64,000 bases of DNA from Anaerolineaceae bacterium (GTDB lineage: Bacteria; Chloroflexota; Anaerolineae; Aggregatilineales; Phototrophicaceae), in the NCBI GenBank assembly GCA_020634135.1, contig JACKCG010000007.1, forward strand, positions 62,001 to 126,000, in the 5' to 3' direction. The notes beneath the pieces are model-generated. The model ran no database searches and was not told the DNA's origin. It worked only from the letters and a program-made list of their open reading frames with translations. The translations under genes and the position numbers were made by a program. Below, piece after piece: positions 34,376 to 41,864 of this stretch; position 1 is the first letter of the stretch, and every line of letters begins with the position of its first letter.

Positions 34376-36587
34376 GTTCGCGCAGTGCCGCAACAACTCG
34401 CTCAGGAGTTAAGGGTATGAAGTCCATCCAGATGCCCGTCGCATCATGCACCGCCGCTACAATAGCCGGTGACAGCGGCAGGAACGGCATTTCGCCCATG
34501 CCTCGCGCCCCCCAGGGACCAATCGGGTCAGCATATTCCAGGATTACAGACTTCACTTCATCCGGTACATCCAGGATGGTCGGAATGAGATAGGTGGAAA
34601 GGTATGGATTGAGGATACGTCCCTCTTGTGAGATAAGATTTTCCATAATCGCGTAACCCTGTGCCTGTACTACTGCGCCTTCAATCTGCCCCTGCACAAG
34701 CTGCGGGTTCACCGCCTGACCGACATCATCCGCACAGATCACCCTTGCCAGGCGAATGTGGCCGGTCTCAATATCCACTTCAACCTCCACCGCCTCGGCC
34801 ACATAACCATAGGCAAAGTTCGGCTCGCTCTTGCCGGTTTCCGGGTCATAGGGCGTCGTGGCGGGCGGGCGGTACTGATATGTCGCAACGGCAGGTCGTT
34901 CCTCATTTCGCCACTTCTCCAGCGCCTGCTCCGCCGCCCCCTTGATAGCATTCCCTGCCATAAACGTCATACGGGATGCCGAGACGCTGCCGGAATTCAG
35001 GGTTTCTGCCGTATCCTGGCCGATCAGCCGCACTTTTGCGAACGGCACACCCGCCGCTTCAGCAGCCATCTGTATCATTACAGTATGTGTCCCCTGCCCG
35101 ACTTCCGCCCCGGCATGGCGAACCACAACTTCCTCAATTTCGGTCTGACCATACAATTCCACCGTCGCCCAACTTTGTTCGGGAGCGCCAAAGCTGAACC
35201 CGACATTCTTGAACGCAGCAGCGAACCCTACACCGCGTCGCAATGCGGGGTTATCCGGCTGAGGGTGCTGAGGACGTGACCAACCGATGTCGCCTTTTTT
35301 CCAGAAACTCTCACGGGCGCAGGCTTCAATCACCTGCGGGATACTCACCCCCGGCGGCAAGGGCGTTCCCACCGAAAGCAAACTCCCTTCTTGCAAGGCA
35401 TTTCTCATACGGATTTCTACCGGATCAATACCGAGGGCCTCTGCCAACTTGTTCATCTGACCTTCAGCGGCAAAAGCACCCTGCGGCCCGCCAAACCCGC
35501 GAAATGCGCCACACGGGATGTTATTAGTGTAGACCCCATAAGTATCCACGTGAATATTCGGAATTTCGTAAGGGCCTGTTGCCATCAAATTCGCGTTGCC
35601 CATCACCTTATTGGTGGTGTAGTTGTATGCCCCGGCGTCACCGATCACAATAGCTTCGGCGGCGACTACCCTGCCGTCTCTGGTCGCACCCCATTTTGCC
35701 CGAATCCTCACCGGATGGCGCTTATGGTGATAAAGTATTGATTCTTCCCGGCTCCACTGGATTTTCACCGGGCGGCGCAGCTTCCAGGCCGCCAACGCCA
35801 GCACAATCTGGACGGACATATCCTCACGCCCGCCAAATGCCCCGCCAATCGCCGGATAAATGACCCGCACCTGGTCTGCCGGCAGCCCCAACGCATGATA
35901 GATTTGTTCCTGATCCTCATGTACCCACTGCCCGGCTACAATCACCGTCACCCGGCCTGCATCATCTATATAGCCGATACCGGCCTCCGGCTGAAGATAG
36001 GCATGTTCCTGGTATCCCGTGTAGTATTCGCCTTCTACGACGACATCGGCCTGTGTCCACCCGGCGGCCAAATCCCCTTTGCGAATTCGGTAATGACACA
36101 GCACATTGTTGGGATGATCGGCGTGGAGTCGGGGAGCACCTTCCGCCATTGCCGCTTCGGCATCGAAAACAGCAGGCAGATCCTCGTAAGTGACATCCAC
36201 CAACTGAACAGCCTCGGCTGCGGCGGCTTCGGTTTCCGCCACCACCACCGCAACGCAATCCATATAACAGCGCACAACGTCCGCGCCGGGAATGATACTG
36301 TTGCTACCCGGGCCACACAGCACCGGCTGGTCTAACATCGTCAGGCCGTATTCGTTATTCGGCACGTCTTTCGCGGTAAACACCGCCACCACGCCCGGCA
36401 GCGCCGCCGCCTGTGTCGTATCAATCGCCACTACGCGAGCATGAACCCGGTCACTGAAGCGCAGCTTCATCCACAACTGCCCTTCCATACTAACATCGCC
36501 GGGGTAAACCGCCTCACCGGTTACTTTGCCTACTGCGTCAATGCGTTTGACAGTATGCCCTACGGTAAAGGTTTTATCTTTTGCCAC
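34356..36587 (-). CDS. Xanthine dehydrogenase-family molybdopterin-binding subunit
   Basis: The large catalytic subunit of a molybdenum hydroxylase (743 residues). It has the N-terminal a/b hammerhead (RIDAVGKVTGEAVYPGD), the Mo-site segment GGAFGGREDMS, the GAFRGFGGPQ motif, and the general base Glu at about 699 in GARGMGEMPF. With yqeB, yqeC, ssnA, ygeW and ygeY nearby it is probably the selenium-dependent purine hydroxylase of the XdhD type, whose selenium is a Mo ligand rather than selenocysteine; no in-frame TGA is present. The electron-transfer partner is the FAD/2Fe-2S fusion at 38.8 kb. Confidence 0.92.
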   Translation of the reverse strand: MAKDKTFTVGHTVKRIDAVGKVTGEAVYPGDVSMEGQLWMKLRFSDRVHARVVAIDTTQAAALPGVVAVFTAKDVPNNEYGLTMLDQPVLCGPGSNSIIPGADVVRCYMDCVAVVVAETEAAAAEAVQLVDVTYEDLPAVFDAEAAMAEGAPRLHADHPNNVLCHYRIRKGDLAAGWTQADVVVEGEYYTGYQEHAYLQPEAGIGYIDDAGRVTVIVAGQWVHEDQEQIYHALGLPADQVRVIYPAIGGAFGGREDMSVQIVLALAAWKLRRPVKIQWSREESILYHHKRHPVRIRAKWGATRDGRVVAAEAIVIGDAGAYNYTTNKVMGNANLMATGPYEIPNIHVDTYGVYTNNIPCGAFRGFGGPQGAFAAEGQMNKLAEALGIDPVEIRMRNALQEGSLLSVGTPLPPGVSIPQVIEACARESFWKKGDIGWSRPQHPQPDNPALRRGVGFAAAFKNVGFSFGAPEQSWATVELYGQTEIEEVVVRHAGAEVGQGTHTVMIQMAAEAAGVPFAKVRLIGQDTAETLNSGSVSASRMTFMAGNAIKGAAEQALEKWRNEERPAVATYQYRPPATTPYDPETGKSEPNFAYGYVAEAVEVEVDIETGHIRLARVICADDVGQAVNPQLVQGQIEGAVVQAQGYAIMENLISQEGRILNPYLSTYLIPTILDVPDEVKSVILEYADPIGPWGARGMGEMPFLPLSPAIVAAVHDATGIWMDFIPLTPERVVAALREHGLGVI

Positions 36588-36644
36588 AGTTCACATCCAT
36601 TTTCCATCAATGATTTCGCTAGACAATTCGGGTTGTGGATAGGT

Positions 36645-38411
36645 TCAATGAGACGGCGGCAGGCCATTCATGACGTGGGTACGCTGGTAAATCCGCTGGA
36701 CATCCCGGTTAAAAATACGCCGCAGGATCGCCACCGCTGTAGCATATGTGGGGTCTACGCCAGTATAGCTCAAGCTGCCCGCCCCCAGGTTATGCCCTTT
36801 GCTCATAGGCGTATCTGACGCATAATGCAAGAATCCGATGTCAAAAGACACACCGTACAGGTTCACAATCTCGTTATAGGGATGACGTTTGGGCCGGAAT
36901 GCCTCATAGATGGCCGAAAGATACGGCCCGGCTTCCATCTCAATATCGGTGTACCCTTCATGGTAAAACACGCTCATATAGCGCGGATTTTGCAGGAATG
37001 TGCCCGGCGCACTGATGGCCTTCTGATTGTCCAGCACCATCCCAAACGCCATGTAAGAAGCAATATCATAGGCTGAAAAACTGTTGTCGAACAGATAGGT
37101 GTTCTGCGAATGTTCATCATGCACCACGTTCGGGATCATAACATCCCCGACGCGCCCATTCAGAGTCGCGGCCTTGCCCATGATATATACCCCCATCAGA
37201 TGACCGACACGTTCGGTAATCCGGCTGAGGATTTCGTAAGCAGCCATCCCTAACGGATAGTCAATGTTCAAAATCACCGCATCACTCTGGCTGAGCTGCG
37301 CCTGAGTGAACCCATCGGCCACCCGCGAGTCCAGCCAGTCAGCGCGCAGCTTATTAACCTCAATCACCTGGGATTCGATGTCAAAACCGCTGCGGCTGGA
37401 AATCCGATGGATGCCTATACTCTTTTCGTCAGCCGCCAGCATATCATGCGTTCGCTTATTGCCATCCACCAGATACTTCTTCAACACATAGTAGAGGAAG
37501 TTATCCAGATTTTTCGAAGCGCTCTCGTTTTTAATCTCATGATACTCGGTCAGAAGCTGCTCATAGCCGCAGGTCTTAATATATTCCAGCAGGTTTTCTT
37601 CCTCGCGCCGGGCAAACCCGGTGAGCAAATTCACGAGGGAATGGGTATTGCTGGAAACAAAGTAAACCGGGCGTTGTTCCAGATCAACTTCGTTATTCAA
37701 CTGGTCTTGCAGTTCCGCCCACCAGTAAGCCGTCGCCCGCCGGTAATCTGCCAGGGAACCGGATAGAAGTTGCAGGCTGATCTGCTTACGTCGCTGCGAC
37801 ATCCGGTACAGGGTATCGAAAAACGCCACACCCCAGATGATCTCCAACCGGCGCAGATCATCTACCGCTAGGCGCAGTTCGCCCGCCAGTATGGCCGCTT
37901 CGTCATCCGTCAGGGGTGTCTGGCGGCCTTGATTGTCGCGCAGGAAGGCTTTGGTATCCCCACCCTGCAACAGCCGGTAGAATTTATTCCACTCGATCTG
38001 ATAAGCCGTCAGGATCGGCACCAGGTCATCAATATCCGACCGACTGGCGATAAATACCGCCAGGGTATTGCTCCCATTATGATGCATCCGACGGCGACGG
38101 CCAGGCGCTACCACGCGCGGCCATTGTGAGAGGTCAGTATAGCCCGCCTCATAAAAGGAACGTTCCAACTGGCCGACCAGCACCATGTCCACTTCTGCCA
38201 TACATGGCGGCAAACGCAAACTGGAATACACCAACGCAGAGGTATCCGGCTCGGCACGACGGGCATGAACATGCAGCGATGACTCCATCGCCATGTGACT
38301 TTCTTCCAGCGTTTCCACCTGCACAGTATGAGTCGAACGCAGCAGCGAATAATAGGTTCGCATGTAGAGTTCGATTTCTTCACTGCCAGTCTTTGGAACA
38401 GTACGATCCAT
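36645..38411 (-). CDS. Uncharacterised 588-residue protein with nucleoside phosphorylase-like C-terminal half
   Basis: I do not recognise an experimentally studied family. The N-terminal half (1 to about 350) is mostly helical and charged, and opens with MDRTVPKTGSEEIELYMRTY. From about 377 the sequence takes on features of the PNP/uridine phosphorylase superfamily: a strand-turn DAVILNIDYPLGMAAYE, MGKAATLNGRVGDVMIPN (411-428, like the GG-iGDvvip element), DIEMEAG (489-495, like the substrate-binding EMEa motif), and ASDTPMSKG (531-539, where PNPs carry the catalytic SD). The similarity is my own pattern reading. It has no membrane segment. It lies between the hydroxylase's Mo and FAD/FeS subunit genes, suggesting a purine-related role. 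Confidence 0.75.
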   Translation of the reverse strand: MDRTVPKTGSEEIELYMRTYYSLLRSTHTVQVETLEESHMAMESSLHVHARRAEPDTSALVYSSLRLPPCMAEVDMVLVGQLERSFYEAGYTDLSQWPRVVAPGRRRRMHHNGSNTLAVFIASRSDIDDLVPILTAYQIEWNKFYRLLQGGDTKAFLRDNQGRQTPLTDDEAAILAGELRLAVDDLRRLEIIWGVAFFDTLYRMSQRRKQISLQLLSGSLADYRRATAYWWAELQDQLNNEVDLEQRPVYFVSSNTHSLVNLLTGFARREEENLLEYIKTCGYEQLLTEYHEIKNESASKNLDNFLYYVLKKYLVDGNKRTHDMLAADEKSIGIHRISSRSGFDIESQVIEVNKLRADWLDSRVADGFTQAQLSQSDAVILNIDYPLGMAAYEILSRITERVGHLMGVYIMGKAATLNGRVGDVMIPNVVHDEHSQNTYLFDNSFSAYDIASYMAFGMVLDNQKAISAPGTFLQNPRYMSVFYHEGYTDIEMEAGPYLSAIYEAFRPKRHPYNEIVNLYGVSFDIGFLHYASDTPMSKGHNLGAGSLSYTGVDPTYATAVAILRRIFNRDVQRIYQRTHVMNGLPPSH

Positions 38412-38426
38412 AAAATCCCCTGTTAC

Positions 38427-38789
38427 TTATTTACGGGACTGCTTCTTCATATCCAATTCGCGCTTTTTCTTGGCGACACGACGTTTGTTACGCAGCGCTC
38501 GCTGCTCAAGAAGCTCTTTCTCACTGATTTTATCCATCGGGTTGCGATTCTTCGGCACAGCGGCAGCGATAATCAGCACCACAATCGCCCCTAAAATCAG
38601 GAAAATAACGCCGGCAACCGCCACCACAAGTTGATCGTAGGGCATCTGACCGTTATTAAGCTGTGGCACGACGTATTGAATCGCCACCGGTGAAAGGATA
38701 TAGGAAATGGCACCAAGTGCCAGCGCCAATACGAACCCAACAACCGGCCAAAAGGCCCTGTTACCCCCACCTCTATTCTCTGCCACCAA
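38427..38789 (-). CDS. Small two-span membrane protein with basic tail
   Basis: A protein of 120 residues with two hydrophobic helices (about 13-34, FWPVVGFVLALALGAISYIL, and 53-77, VVAVAGVIFLILGAIVVLII). A strongly basic C-terminal helix (RALRNKRRVAKKKRELDMKK) follows and should be cytoplasmic. No family is recognised. It sits 9 bases after the FAD/2Fe-2S gene and 15 bases before the 588-residue gene, so it is inside the hydroxylase operon. A link of the enzyme to the membrane is possible but unproven. Confidence 0.7.
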   Translation of the reverse strand: MVAENRGGGNRAFWPVVGFVLALALGAISYILSPVAIQYVVPQLNNGQMPYDQLVVAVAGVIFLILGAIVVLIIAAAVPKNRNPMDKISEKELLEQRALRNKRRVAKKKRELDMKKQSRK

Positions 38790-38798
38790 GCACCTCCC

Positions 38799-40220
38799 CT
38801 ATTCCCACACTTTTACTGGTTTCTCTGCGACATCCTGCAAGGCTTCTATGATTTTGTAGTACCCCGTACACCGGCACAGATTCCCGGTGAAACTCTGTTG
38901 AATCTGTTCCAGAGTAGGATTAGCATGTTCCTCCAGGAGTTTCGCCCCAGCCATCACAAAGCCCGGCGTGCAGTAGCCGCACTGCACCGCCCCATGTTCC
39001 ACAAAGGCTTCCTGCACTGGATGCAGGCGGTTGTCCTCAGCTAACCCTTCAATGGTCACAATCTCAGCACCATGCGCCCTTGGAGCAGGCACAAGACACG
39101 ACATTACCGCCGCACCGTCCAAAAACACCGTACAGGCGCCACACTCACCTTCCCCACAGCCCTCTTTCGTACCCGGAAGGCCGCCCTCTTCACGCAAGAG
39201 GTGTAACAGCGACTTTTCCTGGCCGGTGGCAAATGTCACCGATTGGCCGTTGATGGTAGTTTCAATAGGCTGTCCATCCTCATGTGCAACGGAGTGCGCC
39301 AATTTTTGCGAGTTCAGCGCCGCACCCCACAACATAGCCGGAGACTGCGGCCAATCCGCAGCCTGCTGGTTGGTCGCTAACGCCCGCAGCGCCCGCAGCA
39401 CCAGCACTTTTATCATTTCAGTCCGATACACCGCCGTCCCCCGCACATCATCAATTGGTGAAGGCGCAGCAGCCGCCAGCCGGGCAGCATTCGCCATGAC
39501 TTCCGGCGTCAGCGTCCGCCCGACCAATGCCCGTTCTGCAACCGGAGCATGAATAATGGTTGGGGCAACACTGCCCAGGGTGATTGTAGCACGAGTCACT
39601 GTGTCGTCATCGAAGGACAGCACAACGGCAACATTGACAACAGAAATAGCCTGCGTTCGCCGCAACCCCAATTTAAGAAAGATACCCCGCTCCGTCCGCG
39701 ATAACGCGGGGAAAGTGATCGCCGTCAGCATTTCGTCCGGGCGCATCACCGTCTGGCGCACACCTGTATAAAAATCAGCCAGCGCCACCGTGCGTTCGCC
39801 TTCCAGAGATAACAGGCTGACTTCTGCACCCAGCGCCATCAGCGGCGTAATCGTGTCGTTAGCGGGCGAAGCCGTAATCAGATTCCCCGCCACCGTTGCC
39901 CGGTTGCGAATCTGTGGAGCACCGACCTGCCAGCACGCCTGCGCCAGCGGCAAGGCACGCTGCACCAATAGCGTATTGGCAACCACTTGATTATGTGTAA
40001 CCAGCGGCCCTAACCGCACTTGATCGCCATGCAGCGTCATGTCGGCCAGGCCAGGCACCCGGGTAACATCAACCAGTACATCCACGCCAGGGCGCTGTTG
40101 GCGCTCCAGCTCAAGCAGAATATCCGTTCCCCCGGCAATGATCCGCGCCCGTTCCCGATACTGCGCCAGCAATTCCAGCGCTTCTGCTAATGATGCAACA
40201 CTATAATAGTGATTCCACAT
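38799..40220 (-). CDS. Molybdenum hydroxylase FAD-binding and 2Fe-2S subunit (fused)
   Basis: A single 473-residue protein joining two subunits that are separate in many xanthine dehydrogenases. The FAD part comes first, with AGGTDILLE (about 29-37) and RATVAGNLITASPANDT (about 107-123). The 2Fe-2S part starts near 315. Its eight cysteines are all present: C355, C360, C363, C375 (plant-ferredoxin type) and C414, C417, C449, C451 (helical domain; CGYCTPG, CRCTGYY). It passes electrons from the Mo site to the acceptor. The start is ATG 40220 (MWNHYYSVASL); the extra 27 codons upstream are unlikely. Confidence 0.93.
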   Translation of the reverse strand: MWNHYYSVASLAEALELLAQYRERARIIAGGTDILLELERQQRPGVDVLVDVTRVPGLADMTLHGDQVRLGPLVTHNQVVANTLLVQRALPLAQACWQVGAPQIRNRATVAGNLITASPANDTITPLMALGAEVSLLSLEGERTVALADFYTGVRQTVMRPDEMLTAITFPALSRTERGIFLKLGLRRTQAISVVNVAVVLSFDDDTVTRATITLGSVAPTIIHAPVAERALVGRTLTPEVMANAARLAAAAPSPIDDVRGTAVYRTEMIKVLVLRALRALATNQQAADWPQSPAMLWGAALNSQKLAHSVAHEDGQPIETTINGQSVTFATGQEKSLLHLLREEGGLPGTKEGCGEGECGACTVFLDGAAVMSCLVPAPRAHGAEIVTIEGLAEDNRLHPVQEAFVEHGAVQCGYCTPGFVMAGAKLLEEHANPTLEQIQQSFTGNLCRCTGYYKIIEALQDVAEKPVKVWE

Positions 40221-40358
40221 AACCTTCTTGTACCTTTTTTGTTCACTGTGTCGAATAGTCCGGCAAACAGGCTCAGGCTGCTGCCGGGTAGCTGCTGACA
40301 TGCACAGATCGTACTGACCTGTACATTACCATGTGCCCTTGCCGGGCGCTACAACCAA

Positions 40359-40973
40359 TCAAGACTTAAGCGGTTCGATTTCCATCACCGTTACCGGGTT
40401 GATGTTGATAATACAGGTCTGCTGGTACTCGGTACGAGTCGTCACCCGGCGATCCCAGGTATGAACATGTCCGTGTACCATATAACGAGGCCGGTACCAC
40501 TGAAGAAAACGCAGCAGACTGCCAAATCCCCGATGCGGCCCATCCTCTCCATCATGGATACCCTGTGGCGGGGAATGCGTCACCAGCACATCCACCCGAC
40601 CATGCTGTAAGCGATGAAACTGCAGGTAGGGCGCGGCGCCGACGACCATACCGCGCATCTCCCCTTCCGTATACTGTATGCCTCGATCATTGTAACGGAT
40701 TGATCCCTCCAGGCCATAAAATGAGAGATTCTGGAACGTCAGGAGCCGCCGGTGCAGGTCTTCCCCACCCGGCGGTTTTTCATCATAGTTGGTATCGTGG
40801 TTGCCACGTACATAAAATAATGGCACATTCAGAATAGATGTAATAAATTCCAGATACGCGGCAGGTAAATCACCGCAGCTCACAACCAGTTCAATATCAG
40901 AATAGTAGCGCCGCAGGTTCACCGCGCTTTCCATTTGCGGCATGACCGTATCACTAAGAAATAGTATTTTCAC
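40359..40973 (-). CDS. Calcineurin-like metallophosphoesterase
   Basis: A 204-residue phosphoesterase. The metal motifs are SCGDLP, RGNHD, THSPP and HGHVH. The first motif, usually DxH, reads SDTVMP, so the initial His is missing while the Asp is kept. Similar small proteins starting with a DxH-less strand are known among bacterial phosphoesterases, so activity may be retained. The substrate is unknown. It lies between xdhC and the FAD/2Fe-2S gene with gaps of 60 and 138 bases. Confidence 0.85.
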   Translation of the reverse strand: MKILFLSDTVMPQMESAVNLRRYYSDIELVVSCGDLPAAYLEFITSILNVPLFYVRGNHDTNYDEKPPGGEDLHRRLLTFQNLSFYGLEGSIRYNDRGIQYTEGEMRGMVVGAAPYLQFHRLQHGRVDVLVTHSPPQGIHDGEDGPHRGFGSLLRFLQWYRPRYMVHGHVHTWDRRVTTRTEYQQTCIININPVTVMEIEPLKS

Positions 40974-41033
40974 AGCATGGCTCGCATACTCTAATCGGAT
41001 ATTCCTCGTACAGCAGCGCGCAATATTTGTTCA

Positions 41034-41864
41034 CTATCCATTCACTTTTTGAGGTGTGCTGACTTCGCGCATCGGTTGACCATCACCGCCCCGCCGTATC
41101 ATGATAATCTCACCCAGAATACTTACAGCAATTTCATGTGGTGTTTCAGCATTCAATTCCAGGCCGATGGGCGCATGGATTCGCGCCAACTGCGCATCAG
41201 TTATACCGCGTTCCGCTTTTAGCTGCTGAACGGTTAGTGCCCAGCGGCGGCGACTGCCAATCAGACCGATATACGCCGCCTCAGTCTCCAACAAGGCCGG
41301 AATCAGACTGATGTCTACCGGCAAACCGCGAGTCACAGCCGCGACATAGGTTTGTGTGCTGATCGTCATGTGCTGGGCGATTTCACCGGGTGCGCAGACA
41401 AGATAACCATCCATTCCCGGCAGATAGTCAGGCGTACACAAATCGGGCCGATCATCGGAGACCACGACACGATAGCCAGCCCATTTCGCTAGTTCAGCCA
41501 GCGCCTTGCCCACATGTCCACCGCCAATCACCAGCACCGTTGGCGAAAGACCCGCTGGTTCGATAAACACCTGCACCGTACCACCACACACACCGGCATC
41601 TCCCGCTTCCATGTCATTGAGCGAATAGGAACACAACCGCGTTTTTCCATCCTGAAGCGCAGCCAGAGATTCGGCAATGACCCGCGACTCTAACATGCCA
41701 CCACCCACTGTCCCGACAATCGAACCATCAGCACGTACCAGCATTTTGCTCCCGGCATGGCGCGGCACGGAACCCTGGGCACTCACAACTGTCGCCAGCG
41801 CCACCGGCTCGCCCTGCTCCTGTGCCTCCAGTAGTGTCTGGTACACGATCCGGTCAGCTTCCAT
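41034..41864 (-). CDS. xdhC: XdhC-family molybdenum hydroxylase maturation factor
   Basis: XdhC proteins bind Mo cofactor, support its sulfuration and insert it into xanthine dehydrogenase. This one has about 276 residues. The N-terminal domain has ATVVSAQGSVPRHAGSKMLV, GTVGGGMLE and CGGTVQVFIEP. The Rossmann domain has VLVIGGGHVGKALAELAKWAG, and the C-terminal part IGLIGSRRRW and IHAPIGLEL. ATG 41864 has GGAGG nine bases upstream; a longer frame to 41951 would lie within the preceding gene. It overlaps the end of the membrane protein gene by 11 bases. Confidence 0.92.
   Translation of the reverse strand: MEADRIVYQTLLEAQEQGEPVALATVVSAQGSVPRHAGSKMLVRADGSIVGTVGGGMLESRVIAESLAALQDGKTRLCSYSLNDMEAGDAGVCGGTVQVFIEPAGLSPTVLVIGGGHVGKALAELAKWAGYRVVVSDDRPDLCTPDYLPGMDGYLVCAPGEIAQHMTISTQTYVAAVTRGLPVDISLIPALLETEAAYIGLIGSRRRWALTVQQLKAERGITDAQLARIHAPIGLELNAETPHEIAVSILGEIIMIRRGGDGQPMREVSTPQKVNG

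Noticed and set aside
34356..36587. Selenocysteine in the molybdopterin subunit
   Set aside because: The frame has no internal TGA; selenium in this enzyme class is a cofactor ligand.
40221..40358. Molybdenum-cofactor or other riboswitch upstream of the FAD/2Fe-2S gene
   Set aside because: Only a weak GCCC/GGGC hairpin is visible, with no recognisable conserved core.
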